Source: AP-15 sp963774345 (GTDB lineage: Bacteria > Pseudomonadota > Alphaproteobacteria > ATCC43930 > CGMCC-115725). Taken from it: a stretch of 64,000 nucleotides of DNA. Position 1 is the first letter of the stretch. The number at the start of each line of letters is the position of its first letter. The stretch covers positions 186,001-250,000 of the forward strand of contig CAVZFB010000039.1 in assembly GCA_963774345.1 (NCBI GenBank). The letters are read 5' to 3'. This document shows positions 17,079-26,727 of this stretch, in pieces. The position numbers and the translations under genes are program-made. The notes beneath the pieces are model-generated. The model was not told the DNA's origin and searched no databases. It saw only the letters and a program-made list of their open reading frames with translations.

Positions 17079-20000
17079 TTGTTTCATCCCGCCGTCGCCG
17101 GGTGGTTCGAGCGCTGCTTTGCCGCGCCCACCGCGGCGCAGGCACAGGCTTGGCCGGCCATTCAGCGGGGGCGGCACGTTCTGATCGCCGCCCCGACCGG
17201 ATCCGGGAAGACCCTCGCCGCGTTTCTCACGGCGATCGACGGGCTGGTACGACAAGGGCTCACCGGCGAGCTTAGGGACGAAACGCAAATCGTTTACGTC
17301 TCACCGTTGAAGGCGCTGTCGAACGACATTCGGCGAAATCTGGATGCGCCCCTCGCCGGCATCCGCGAGGCCTTGCAGACGCTAGGATTGCCCGATGTCG
17401 ACATCCGCAGCTGGGTGCGGACCGGCGATACGCCGCCGGGCGAACGCGAGCGCATGCGGCGCCGCCCGCCGCATATCGTCGTCACCACGCCGGAATCGCT
17501 CTACATTCTGCTCGGCTCCGAATCCGGACGAAAGATGCTGGCGACGACGCGATCCGTGATCGTCGACGAGATCCACGCTCTGGCGCCGAACAAGCGCGGT
17601 TCCCATCTGGCGCTGTCGCTTGAACGCTTGTCCGCTCTCTGCGGCGATCGGCTGCTGCGCGTCGGCCTGTCGGCGACCCAGAAACCGATCGAAGCGGTCG
17701 CGCGCTTTCTGGTTGGGCCGAGCGCCGAATGCCGGATCATCGACACCGGCCATCACCGGGCCCGCGATCTCGCCCTCGAAATGCCGTTGTCCCCGCTCGA
17801 AGCGGTCATGTCGGGCGAAGTCTGGCAGCAGGTTTATGACCGATTGGCCCAGCTGATCGAGGGGCATCGCACGACTTTGATCTTCACCAATACCAGGCGG
17901 ATGGCCGAGCGGGTAACCCGTCAGCTGTCCGAGCGGATCGGCGAAGATCAAGTGACCGCGCATCACGGCAGTTTGGCCAAGGAGCAGCGGCTGGACGCTG
18001 AACAGCGCCTCAAGGCGGGAAAGCTGAAGGCGCTGGTGGCGACCGCTTCGCTCGAGCTCGGCATCGACATCGGCGAAGTCGACCTGATGTGCCAGCTCGG
18101 TTCGCCGCGCTCGATCGTGACGTTCCTGCAACGCGTCGGCCGCTCGGGGCATGCCGTGGCGGGGACGCCCAAGGGCCGGTTGTTCCCGTTGTCGCGCGAC
18201 GAGCTCGTCGAATGCGCCGCACTGCTCGACAGTGTGCGCCGCGGCGAACTCGATCAGCTGACGGTCCCTGAACAGCCGCTCGACGTGCTGGCGCAGCAGA
18301 TCGTCGCCGAAGTCGCGGCGCAAGAATGGGGCGAGGACGAGCTGTATGCGCGTTTGCGTCGAGCCTGGCCGTACCGGGAACTCGCTCGCGAGGATTTTGC
18401 CGCGGTCGTCGCAATGCTGGCCGACGGATTTAGCACCCGCCGCGGGCGACGCGGCGGGCTGATCCACCACGACGCCGTCAACCATGTGCTCCGCGGCCGG
18501 CGCGGGGCGCGGCTGACCGCATTGACCTCGGGCGGCACGATCCCGGACACCGCCGACTATCAGGTATTGCTCGAGCCGGAGAACCAGATCATCGGCACGG
18601 TCAACGAAGATTTCGCGGTCGAGAGCATGGCCGGCGACGTCTTCCAGCTCGGCAACAACGCCTACCGCATCATGCGCGTCGAGCGCGGCACCGTCCGGGT
18701 CGAGGATGCGCACGGGATGGCGCCGACTATCCCATTCTGGCTCGGCGAGGCGCCCGGCCGCACCGATGAGCTGTCGGAGTCGGTGTCGCGGCTGCGCGGC
18801 GAGATTGCGGCATGTCTGGAGGGCGACTCGACCGGCGAAACCGCCTTTCGCTGGCTGATCGAAGAAGTCGCCACCGCCGAGCCTGCCGCACGCCAGCTCG
18901 TCGAATATTTGGCTTCGGCCTACGCAGCGCTGGGAGTTCTGCCCACTCGCGACACGCTGGTGTTCGAGCGGTTTTTCGACGCGGTCGGCGGCATGCAGCT
19001 GGTCATCCATTCACCCTATGGCAGCCGGATCAACCGCGCCTGGGGGCTGTCGCTGCGCAAGCGCTTTTGCACCAAGTTCAATTTCGAGCTACAGGCGGCG
19101 GCGACCGAGGACAACATCGTGCTGTCGTTGACCACCGCGCACAGCTTCGATCTGGGCGAGGTGCAGCGTTACCTGCATCCGGCCAGCATCCGGCCGCTGT
19201 TGATTCAGGCCTTGCTCGACGCGCCGATGTTCATGACGCGGTGGCGCTGGGTTGCCGGTGTGGCGCTGGCGTTGCCGCGCTTTCGCGGCGGCAAGAAGGT
19301 GCCGGCGCAACTTGCCCGCATGGAGGCCGAAGACCTGATCGCAGCGATCTTTCCCGACCAACTCGCTTGCGCCGAGAATTTGGTCGGCGAACGCGAGATC
19401 CCCGACCATCTATTGGTCCGCCAAACCATCGCCGATTGTCTCGGCGATGCGATGGATCTCGATGGTCTGGAGCAGCTGCTGGCCCGGCTCGCATCGGGCG
19501 AGATCCGGGTCGTGACGCGAGATCTGACCGAGCCGTCGCCGCTCGCTCTCGAAGTGCTGTCCGCCCGGCCCTACGCCTATCTCGACGACGCGCCATTGGA
19601 GGAGCGCCGCACTCAGGCAGTGATCAGCCGCCGCTGGCTGGCGCCGGAGACCACTGCCGACCTCGGGCGTCTCGATCCCGAGGCGATTGCACGGGTGCGG
19701 GAGGAAGCCTGGCCCGACCCCGCGAACGCGGACGAGTTGCACGATGCGCTGGTGTGGCTCGGCTTCCTTAGCGCCGACGAGGTGCAGCCCGGCTGGGGCG
19801 ACTGGCTGACGCAGCTTGCGCAGGAGCGCCGCGTGACGCGACTGCTGCCTGCGGCGACTGTCTGGATCGCTGTGGAGCGACTACCGCAGTTCCAGGCACT
19901 CTGGCCCACGGCGAGGCCCGACCCGAGCATTAGTGTTCCGGCCCCCTATGCCGAAAGAAGCTGGTCGCGCGACGAGGCGCTTAGGGAAATCCTGCGTGGT

Positions 20001-21368
20001 CGGCTAGAAGGCCTGGGACCGGTCGCCGAAAATGCGCTCGCGGCTCCGCTCGGGCTCGATCCCGACGAAATCGCAATACCGCTCCTCGCGCTGGAAGCCG
20101 AAGGTTTCGCCATGCGCGGCCGCTTCACGCCGGGTGTGATGGCGGACGAATGGTGTGAGCGCCGGCTCCTCGCCCGCATCCACCGCTACACGGTCAAGCG
20201 GTTGCGCGCGGAGATCGAGCCGGTCGCCGCGCGCGACTTCCTGCGTTTTCTGTTCGGCTGGCAACGGGTCGCGCCCGACACTCAAATGGAAGGGCCAGAC
20301 GCGGTCGAAGCGATTGTCGGCCAACTCGAAGGGTTCGAGGCGCCGGCCGGCGCCTGGGAAACCGAGATCCTGCCGGCGCGTATCGCCGAGTATGAACCAG
20401 CCTGGCTCGATGATCTCTGCCTCGCCGGACGGATCGCCTGGGCGCGCCTGCGACCTGTCGCTGGGCGGCTGAATGGGAACGGCCGAGCTGCAACGCCGGT
20501 ACGGACGACCCCTATTGCGCTTCTGCCGCGGCGTCAAGCGCGACTGTGGGCAGCGTTCTCGGTGGTTGACGACGCGATCCAACCGAGTTCCCAAGCGCAA
20601 CGGGTCGTCGCGTGCATTCGGGAGCGGGGTGCGTCATTCTTCGACGAGCTGGTGGAAGATACGGGCCTGCTGCGCCCGCAGCTCGAAGAGGCGCTGGCTG
20701 AGCTGGTCGCCCTGGGCCTCGTCAATTCGGACAGCTTTGGCGGGCTGCGCGCATTGCTGATGCCGTCCGACCGGCGCCGGCCCGGCGGCAGCGGGCGGCG
20801 CCGTCGTGGTGCGGTCTTCGGCATGGAGGACGCCGGTCGTTGGGCGCTTGCCGGCCGCGCCGGGCGGACGCAAGGAGGGACGCAGAGCGAGGCGATCGAA
20901 CACGCAGCACGCAGTTTGCTGCGCCGTTACGGTGTGGTGTTTTGGCGTCTACTGGAGCGCGAGGCCGCCTGGCTGCCCCCCTGGCGCGATCTATTGCGAG
21001 TCTATCGCCGGCTTGAAGCGCGCGGCGAGATCCGCGGCGGCCGCTTTGTCGCCGGCTTCTCCGGCGAACAATTCGCGCTGCCCGAGGCGATCGGCCTGTT
21101 GCGCGAAACCAGGCGTAAACCGGCTGCGGATGGCTGGGTATCGGTGTCCGGCGCCGATCCGCTCAACCTCGCCGGCCTCCTGACCCCGGGGCCGAAGCTC
21201 GCCGCCCTTACCAGCAACCGGCTCCTCTACCGCGACGGCCTGCCGATCGCCTTGTTCGCCGGCGGCGAAGTCCAATTCCTCGAGACCCTCGAAGGCGGCG
21301 AGCAATGGCAGGCCCGCAAAGCCCTGCTGCGCGGTGCGGTGCCGACCTCGCTAGTCGCTCTGTCCTGA
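17079..21368 (+). CDS. lhr: Lhr-type large ATP-dependent helicase
   Basis: A 1429-residue superfamily 2 helicase. The first 450 residues hold the DEAD/DEAH core: APTGSGKTLAAF (motif I), VYVSPLKALSND (Ia), VVTTPESLYILL, VDEIHAL (motif II), GLSATQKPIEAVARFL (III) and the RVGRSGH motif VI. The long remainder is the Lhr winged-helix and beta-barrel region and a large C-terminal domain. Lhr proteins unwind RNA:DNA hybrids and DNA 3'-5' in repair. The start is unclear: TTG 17079 has no good ribosome-binding site, and the frame stays open up to a stop at 17019. The gene stands alone and in the same direction as its neighbours. Confidence 0.92.
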   Translation: MFHPAVAGWFERCFAAPTAAQAQAWPAIQRGRHVLIAAPTGSGKTLAAFLTAIDGLVRQGLTGELRDETQIVYVSPLKALSNDIRRNLDAPLAGIREALQTLGLPDVDIRSWVRTGDTPPGERERMRRRPPHIVVTTPESLYILLGSESGRKMLATTRSVIVDEIHALAPNKRGSHLALSLERLSALCGDRLLRVGLSATQKPIEAVARFLVGPSAECRIIDTGHHRARDLALEMPLSPLEAVMSGEVWQQVYDRLAQLIEGHRTTLIFTNTRRMAERVTRQLSERIGEDQVTAHHGSLAKEQRLDAEQRLKAGKLKALVATASLELGIDIGEVDLMCQLGSPRSIVTFLQRVGRSGHAVAGTPKGRLFPLSRDELVECAALLDSVRRGELDQLTVPEQPLDVLAQQIVAEVAAQEWGEDELYARLRRAWPYRELAREDFAAVVAMLADGFSTRRGRRGGLIHHDAVNHVLRGRRGARLTALTSGGTIPDTADYQVLLEPENQIIGTVNEDFAVESMAGDVFQLGNNAYRIMRVERGTVRVEDAHGMAPTIPFWLGEAPGRTDELSESVSRLRGEIAACLEGDSTGETAFRWLIEEVATAEPAARQLVEYLASAYAALGVLPTRDTLVFERFFDAVGGMQLVIHSPYGSRINRAWGLSLRKRFCTKFNFELQAAATEDNIVLSLTTAHSFDLGEVQRYLHPASIRPLLIQALLDAPMFMTRWRWVAGVALALPRFRGGKKVPAQLARMEAEDLIAAIFPDQLACAENLVGEREIPDHLLVRQTIADCLGDAMDLDGLEQLLARLASGEIRVVTRDLTEPSPLALEVLSARPYAYLDDAPLEERRTQAVISRRWLAPETTADLGRLDPEAIARVREEAWPDPANADELHDALVWLGFLSADEVQPGWGDWLTQLAQERRVTRLLPAATVWIAVERLPQFQALWPTARPDPSISVPAPYAERSWSRDEALREILRGRLEGLGPVAENALAAPLGLDPDEIAIPLLALEAEGFAMRGRFTPGVMADEWCERRLLARIHRYTVKRLRAEIEPVAARDFLRFLFGWQRVAPDTQMEGPDAVEAIVGQLEGFEAPAGAWETEILPARIAEYEPAWLDDLCLAGRIAWARLRPVAGRLNGNGRAATPVRTTPIALLPRRQARLWAAFSVVDDAIQPSSQAQRVVACIRERGASFFDELVEDTGLLRPQLEEALAELVALGLVNSDSFGGLRALLMPSDRRRPGGSGRRRRGAVFGMEDAGRWALAGRAGRTQGGTQSEAIEHAARSLLRRYGVVFWRLLEREAAWLPPWRDLLRVYRRLEARGEIRGGRFVAGFSGEQFALPEAIGLLRETRRKPAADGWVSVSGADPLNLAGLLTPGPKLAALTSNRLLYRDGLPIALFAGGEVQFLETLEGGEQWQARKALLRGAVPTSLVALS

Positions 21369-21496
21369 TCGCACGTTACCTGCTTGCCGGCGCCAGTGGG
21401 TCGATCAGCGCCTATGTGGCCGCGGCGCAGGCGTTGACGAAGCCGGGGCTCGCACCATCCGCTACACCGGGCCCTTGCGGACGTTGTGAGCGTGAC

Positions 21497-21519
21497 GCCA
21501 TATATCATTGATATCTGGC
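21497..21519. promoter_or_regulatory. Palindromic operator candidate of the vapBC locus
   Basis: Centre T at 21508 with arms ATATCA (21502-21507) and TGATAT (21509-21514), then one mismatched pair, then GCCA/TGGC outside (21497-21500, 21516-21519): eleven pairs with one mismatch. It ends 13 bases before the vapB ATG. VapB antitoxins with an AbrB-type fold bind such palindromes to repress their own operon, so this is the likely autoregulatory site. Confidence 0.6.
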
Positions 21520-21532
21520 AAAAGGAACGGTC

Positions 21533-21778
21533 ATGGCAACCGCGAAGCTTTTCTGGTCGGGGCGATCGCAAGCCGTGCGACTTCCCAAGGAATTTCGTTT
21601 TCAAGGCAATGAGGTGCACATTCGGCGACGCGGCAATGCTGTCATTCTCGAGCCGGCGGCGGATGATTGGACTTGGCTGGATGCGATCGTCGGCAAGCTT
21701 GACGACGATTTTGTCGAAGCTGTCAACGAGCCCCCGAAGCCGCAGGAGCGCCCGGCGCTCGATGAATTGTTTCGGTAA
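21533..21778 (+). CDS. vapB: Type II antitoxin VapB (AbrB/SpoVT type)
   Basis: An 81-residue antitoxin starting MATAKLFWSGRSQAVRLP, the standard swapped-hairpin AbrB DNA-binding start, followed by the acidic toxin-binding tail DELFR. ATG 21533 has AAGGA before it. Its TAA overlaps the toxin ATG (TAATG at 21776-21780), so the two are translated together. It should bind VapC and repress the operon from the palindrome just upstream. Because the toxin gene is interrupted, the antitoxin may now be an orphan. Confidence 0.9.
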   Translation: MATAKLFWSGRSQAVRLPKEFRFQGNEVHIRRRGNAVILEPAADDWTWLDAIVGKLDDDFVEAVNEPPKPQERPALDELFR

Positions 21779-22173
21779 TGGCTTATCTTCTCGATACGAA
21801 CGCAGTCATTGCCCTGTTGAACGAGACTACCTCGAAGACAGCGCTGCGCGCACGAAGAGAAAATCCTGGCGATGTGGCGATTTCAGTGATCGTCATGCAC
21901 GAGCTGTATTATGGCGCGTTCAGAAGCCGCCGGGCTGCCCAAAATTCAGCTCTGATCGATGCCCTCCAATTTGTGGTGCTCGATTTCGACAAGGAGGACG
22001 CCCGGCAAGCCGGTGAGGTTTGAGCCTTGCTCGCCTCCAGGGGAACGCCGATCGGCACCTATGACATGCTGATCGCCGGGCAGGCGGTGGAGCGAAACCT
22101 GATCCTCGTTACGCACAATACGAGAGAATTTGGACGAGTGCCGGGCCTACGGTTCGAGGATTGGCAAGCGTGA
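21778..22173 (+). pseudogene. vapC: Type II toxin VapC (PIN RNase) interrupted by an in-frame TGA
   Basis: A PIN-domain ribonuclease read through as 131 codons. It starts MAYLLDTNAVIALLNE (first Asp) and has VIVMHELYYGA (Glu). Codon 82 (22021-22023) is TGA, yet the same frame continues as ALLASRGTPIGTYDMLIAGQA and VTHNTREFGRVPG to a TGA at 22171, exactly the missing half of VapC with the third acidic residue (YDMLIA) and the N-T-R-E-F end. A CGA-to-TGA change is the simplest cause. The truncated 81-residue product lacks catalytic residues and should be inactive. Confidence 0.85.
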
Positions 22174-22199
22174 TGCTGTGCGGGGCGTTGATCAGCCCG

Positions 22200-23194
22200 T
22201 CAGCGGACTGCGCCGGCCTCGCGGGGAGCCAGGGCGTCGAGCAGGGCCTGGATGTAGCCATAGCAATAGGCAAAGGCGACGCCGGAGGGATCGCGGCCGT
22301 CGATCTGCGGCACGTGGTCCGGCATCAGCATGTAGGATAGCCGACATCGCGATAACAGGCGATCGCGCGGGCCATATCCATGTCGCCCTCGTCCGGGAAC
22401 GCCTCCATGAAATCGAGCTTCCTGCCTTTGATATTGCGGAGATGCACGTTGAATAATTTGCCGCGCTCGCCAAACCAGCGGATCGCGTCGAAGATCTCGC
22501 GCGCCGGATCGTCGAGCATCTCCGCGACGGTGCCCTGGCAGAAATTGAGCCCGTGATAGGGGCTCTCATGCATCGTCACGAACCGCTTCAGCCCCTCGAC
22601 TGTACCGAGCACGCTGGTTACGCCACGGTAGCCGGGCGGCGTGTAGGGGTCCTGCGGATGGCACGCGAGGCGCACCTTCGTCTCGGTCGCCACCGGCACG
22701 ATTGCCGCGAGGAAATGGTCGATCCGCTCCCAATACGCGTCCTCGGAGACCATGCCGGCCTGACCCGGCGGCGCGGTCTGGTCGGCGCGGCGCCAGCGAA
22801 AGGCGGCATTGCGCGAGCCTCCGCGGCCTGGCTCTCGCTCGGTTCGGGGAATGCCGATGATGGTCAGATTGTATTTGGCGGCCGGGATGCCGGCGGCGGC
22901 GAGCCGTTCGATCAGAGCGCAGATGCTGTCGATCTCGCGCTGCCTTTCCGGTTCCTTCGCCAACAGGATGTGCGGACTCTCCTGCTCCTCGATCGGCCGT
23001 GACGACATCGGGAGCTGGACCATGTCGAGCGATAGGCCAAACGACTCCACGTGCTCGCGATGGCGCCGCAGATCGTCGAGGCTCCAATGATGCGGATTGC
23101 CCGGCGGGTCGACGCAAACATGAGTGACGCCGAGCTGCGCCCAGACCTTGTAGTCGGAATCGTTCCGCGGCCTGATTTGCGTCCCCACATACAT
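22200..23194 (-). pseudogene. Mannonate dehydratase-like protein, frameshifted near its C terminus
   Basis: TIM-barrel protein of the UxuA/xylose-isomerase-like type. From ATG 23194 (GGAGAG upstream) it reads MYVGTQIRPRNDSDY, KYNLTIIGIPR, LACHPQDPY, LNFCQGTVAEM and FNVHLRNIKG with the HPQDP and N-x-H metal-site patterns of mannonate dehydratase. The intact frame stops at 22325 right after ACYRDVGYP. One missing base near 22334 explains this: the next frame continues MLMPDHVPQIDGRDPSG and FAYCYGYIQALLDAL to a stop at 22200. The usual substrate is D-mannonate; here it may be a related sugar acid. Divergent from the VOC gene, and convergent with vapC. Confidence 0.8.
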
Positions 23195-23256
23195 GACCGT
23201 CTCTCCACCTGCCGTCCCGGCCAGGATACACCCCCGGCTCGCCATGGAGATCTGTA

Positions 23257-23613
23257 ATGATCACCGGCATCAGCGCGATAACACTTGCCGCCCACGACAT
23301 GCGGCGAGCCGTTCGCTTCTATCGGCTGTTGGGGTTCGAGATGCTTTACGGCGGCGAGGATGCCGGCTTCACCAGCTTCAAGGCCGGCAGCGCGTTTCTG
23401 AACCTGATCGCGCAACCGCCGGAACGGCGCTGGTCGTGGTGGGGACGGATAATCTTCTACGATTCCGATGTCGACGCGCTCCATGCCCGTCTCGTCGCCG
23501 CCGGCTGCCGGCCGGATACCGCACCGCGCGACGCCGAATGGGGCGAGCGGTTCTTCCATCTGACCGACCCCGACGGGCACGAACTCAGCTTCGCCTGGCC
23601 GATCCGCCGCTAG
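23257..23613 (+). CDS. VOC family (glyoxalase-like) protein
   Basis: A 118-residue vicinal-oxygen-chelate fold protein: MITGISAITLAAHDMRRAVRFYRLLGFE at the start (split over the first strand and helix), DVDALHARLVAAG in the second half and the ending FHLTDPDGHELSFAWP with the metal-binding Glu. A metal-dependent isomerase, lyase or dioxygenase, or a resistance-type binding protein, is possible. It starts 62 bases from the divergent mannonate-dehydratase-like gene, so the two may share a control region. Substrate unknown. Confidence 0.85.
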   Translation: MITGISAITLAAHDMRRAVRFYRLLGFEMLYGGEDAGFTSFKAGSAFLNLIAQPPERRWSWWGRIIFYDSDVDALHARLVAAGCRPDTAPRDAEWGERFFHLTDPDGHELSFAWPIRR

Positions 23614-23725
23614 ACCCCATGTGCGCTTTAAATACGCCGCCACCGCTGGCGACGTGAACGGCAGCGAGTTATCGTCAGGGATTGCGGGCTGGCGCGGCCT
23701 GGATCTTACGCAGTGAGAGGGCGGG

Positions 23726-24994
23726 GTGCGGAACCTTCAGGTCAATGGCGAGCGGCTCTGGGCGAGCCTGATGGAATTGGCCCAGATTGGCGGCACGGCA
23801 AAGGGCGGGGTGTGCCGGCTCGCCGCCAGCGATCTCGACGGCGAGGCGCGCCGGCTGTTCATCCGTTGGTGCGAAGAAGCCGGCTGCACCGTTACGGTCG
23901 ACCGGATCGGCAACATCTTTGCCCGCCGGCCGGGCCGCGACCCGAAGCTGGCGCCAGTCGTGACCGGCAGCCATCTCGACACCCAGCCGACCGGCGGCCG
24001 GTTCGACGGCGCCTATGGGGTAATGGCCGGGCTCGAGATCGTCCGCACCCTCAACGATCTGGCCTACGAGACCGAGGCGCCGATCGAGATCGTCGCCTGG
24101 ACCAACGAAGAAGGCTCGCGGTTCTCGCCGGCAATGGTCGGCTCGGGGGTGTTCGCCGGCGTGTTTGATCTCGCTTACGGGCTCGAACGGCCAGACAATG
24201 TCACCGGAGTGACACTCGGCTCGGAGCTTGAACGGATCGGCTTCGCCGGCTCCGAGACGGTTGGCGGGTATAAGGTCGCCGCCTATTTCGAGGCGCATAT
24301 CGAGCAGGGGCCGATCCTCGAAGCGGCTCGGAAACCGATCGGGGTGGTGACTGGCGCGCAGGGGCAGCGCTGGTACGAGATCACCGTCACCGGCCAGGAG
24401 GCGCATGCCGGGCCGACGCCGATGCCGCGGCGGCGCGACGCGCTGGTCGGCGCCGCACGGATGATCGATGCAGTGAACCGGATCGGCCATGCGCACGCGC
24501 CTTATGCCTGCGCCACGGTCGGTTTTGTTCAGGTCAGCCCGAATTCGCGCAACACGATCCCCGGCCGGGTTTTCCTTACCGTCGATTTCCGCCATCCCGA
24601 GGACACGGTGCTGAGCTTGATGGACCGCGAGCTGCGGCAAGCCTGCGACGATGCCGCTGCAGCCAGCGGCGGGCTCGAAGTCGTGGTCAAGGAATTCTGG
24701 TATTTCCCGCCGACTCCGTTCGATCCGGCGCTGGTAGCCGCGGTGCGCAATGCCGCCGCCGCGCTGGGCCAACCGCACCAGGACATCATCAGCGGCGCCG
24801 GCCACGACGCCGTCTACATGGCTAGGGTCGGGCCGACGGCGATGGTCTTCGTTCCCTGCGTCGGCGGCATCAGCCACAACGAGATCGAGGACGCCAAACC
24901 CGCAGACCTGACCGCCGGCTGCAACGTGCTGCTGAACGCGCTGCTCGAATCAGCCGATGCGGCGATAGTGGGTCGACTGACCTACTCGACATGA
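23726..24994 (+). CDS. M20-family Zn-dependent amidohydrolase (N-carbamoyl-amino acid / allantoate hydrolase type)
   Basis: A 422-residue amidohydrolase of the allantoate amidohydrolase, beta-ureidopropionase and L-carbamoylase group, releasing ammonia and CO2 from carbamoyl compounds. The di-zinc ligands are read in order: GSHLDTQP (His), FDGAYGV (Asp), TNEEGSRF (Glu), EAHIEQGP (His) and GGISHNEIED (His). The dimerisation lid includes GQEAHAGPTPM. The GTG at 23726 is the best start. It is convergent with the VOC/LLM pair and could belong to purine or pyrimidine use. Confidence 0.9.
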   Translation: MRNLQVNGERLWASLMELAQIGGTAKGGVCRLAASDLDGEARRLFIRWCEEAGCTVTVDRIGNIFARRPGRDPKLAPVVTGSHLDTQPTGGRFDGAYGVMAGLEIVRTLNDLAYETEAPIEIVAWTNEEGSRFSPAMVGSGVFAGVFDLAYGLERPDNVTGVTLGSELERIGFAGSETVGGYKVAAYFEAHIEQGPILEAARKPIGVVTGAQGQRWYEITVTGQEAHAGPTPMPRRRDALVGAARMIDAVNRIGHAHAPYACATVGFVQVSPNSRNTIPGRVFLTVDFRHPEDTVLSLMDRELRQACDDAAAASGGLEVVVKEFWYFPPTPFDPALVAAVRNAAAALGQPHQDIISGAGHDAVYMARVGPTAMVFVPCVGGISHNEIEDAKPADLTAGCNVLLNALLESADAAIVGRLTYST

Positions 24995-25056
24995 GGGGCC
25001 ACAAGGATGTTCCGCCGCCAGAAGTATTCGGCTCCCTTGCACAATATAATCGTGCA

Positions 25057-25455
25057 TCAGCGAAACCATTGCCTGAGCTCGATATGGAACCCGTTGGGGT
25101 CTCGGATCTCAGCCCGCGCATAGGTTTCGGTAATTCTCGGGCCCCAGACGATTTCGATCCCCTTTTGCTTCAGATAGTCGGTCGCCTGCTGCATGTCGTC
25201 GACTTCGAGCGCGATCATGCGGTAGCCGAGATGCTCCCGTTGCGGCGCGGGATCGACGGTGACGCCGTCATACCAGATCAGCTCGACAACGGTGCCGCCT
25301 AGCTCCAAATAAACGAGATCGATCGGCACGCCGAGCCCGGAGCGCTCGATCCGATCGCGCGCTTTAACCCTGAACCCGAGCACGTCGGTGTAGAAACTCT
25401 CCGTCCGGTCTGGCTGATCAGTGACGATCTCGACATGGTCGATCCGCCTGAACAT
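25057..25455 (-). CDS. VOC family protein
   Basis: A 132-residue glyoxalase/bleomycin-resistance-fold protein beginning MFRRIDHVEIVTDQPDRTESF and ending RDPNGFHIELRQWFR, where His and Glu are the usual metal ligands; the middle has GYRMIALEVDDMQQATDYL. The ATG at 25455 lies 11 bases after the stop of the flavin-dependent oxidoreductase on the same strand, so they are one operon and probably act on the same substrate. Substrate unknown. Confidence 0.88.
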   Translation of the reverse strand: MFRRIDHVEIVTDQPDRTESFYTDVLGFRVKARDRIERSGLGVPIDLVYLELGGTVVELIWYDGVTVDPAPQREHLGYRMIALEVDDMQQATDYLKQKGIEIVWGPRITETYARAEIRDPNGFHIELRQWFR

Positions 25456-25466
25456 CGAAGTCTCCG

Positions 25467-26673
25467 CTATTCCGCGGCCTGGGCGCGGGTGACTTGCACC
25501 GAATTTGGGCCGTAGCGGTCGCGGTAGGGGGCGGTGTCGATCTCTTCCAGCTCGATCTCGCGGTTCAGGACCTGCTGCTTCCAGGCCTGCTGCTCGGATT
25601 CGTGGGCGTGGAATTCGGGCATTACCTCGCGGGCGAACAGTTCGAGGCTCTCGCAGATGTGCTCGTGCGTGTTCTTGCCGGCCTGGTTCAGGAAGATGAC
25701 CTGGTCGATATGCGAGGTCTCGAACCGACTGAGCTTGCGCCGAATCGTCTCGGGCGAACCGATCAGCCCGCCGGACAGCGCGCGGGCGAGGCCTTCGGGA
25801 TTGGCGCGCTTCCACTTTTCGTATTCGTCCCACAGGTTGACCTCGCCCGGCTTGGGCCGCTCGCGGGTCGCGCTGAGGCCATAAAAACGCAAGGCGAACT
25901 GGAAGAATGGAATGCCGTCGGCGCGGCGGCGCGCCTCCTCGTCGGTCGCGGCGCACATGAAATAGCTGGTCAGCGCCAAATTCGGGTTGGTTACGTAGTC
26001 GGTGAGCTTCTCCTGGCGCTTGGTGAAGGCGTTGTAATAGGCGTGGACCCAAGCGTGCGCTGCCTCGGCGCTAAGGAACTGGAAGGCGAGCGCGCCCAGA
26101 CCCGCGGCGCCCAGCCATTTCGATCGTCTCCAATTGCGAGCAGGCGCACCATAGCGGCGGATGCGGCTTTTGCACCGGCTTGGGCACGACATTGCGTAAC
26201 GGGAAATCGAAATAGGTCCCGTGGTATTCGCAGCCGCCGTCTTTGAACATCGGGATGATCGCGCGCACCGCGTCTTCCCACACCGCGCGTTTCTCTTCGA
26301 AGGCACGGCCGAACGGTTCGAGCTCGGTGCTGCTGGCGCTCTCGCCCATGCCGAACTCGACCCGGCCACGGCTGACCAGATCGAGCGCGGCGATGCGCTC
26401 GGCGACCCGCGCCGGCGGGCTTGTCGTCAATTGCATGATGCCGTGGGCGAGACGGATCTGCTTGGTGCGCTGGCTCGCGGCGCCGAGAAACACCTCGGGA
26501 GCCGGCGAGTGCGAATATTCTTCGAGAAAATGATGCTCGACCTCCCAGGCATAGTCATAGCCGAGGCGGTCGGCCAGTTCGACCTGGTCGAGCGCGTTCT
26601 GGTAGAGGCGCAACTCGCCACCCGCTTCCCACGGACGCGGCAATTGCAGCTCGTAGAAAATGCCGAATTTCAT
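25467..26673 (-). pseudogene. LLM class flavin-dependent monooxygenase, frameshifted
   Basis: Bacterial-luciferase-like monooxygenase that uses FMNH2 to oxidise an organic substrate. The first frame (ATG 26673) reads MKFGIFYELQLPRPW, EVEHHFLEEYSHSPAP, RLAHGIMQLTTSPPARVAERIA and GRVEFGMGES, all classical. It leaves frame at about 26101-26103, where a GGG (− strand) seems to have one base too many; removing it gives ARRGLGALAFQFL and the rest, GLIGSPETIRRKL to RAQAAE, ending at 25467. The joined protein is about 401 residues, normal for the family. It is the first gene of an operon with a VOC protein. Confidence 0.82.
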
Positions 26674-26727
26674 GGTTTCCCTCCTTGCCGCGCCGCAGCC
26701 TGATGGCCTCGTCGTATCATGTACGGC

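Noticed and set aside
17382..19010. A 542-codon minus-strand open frame inside the helicase gene
   Set aside because: It is a shadow of the GC-rich helicase gene; its translation is low-complexity with no domain.
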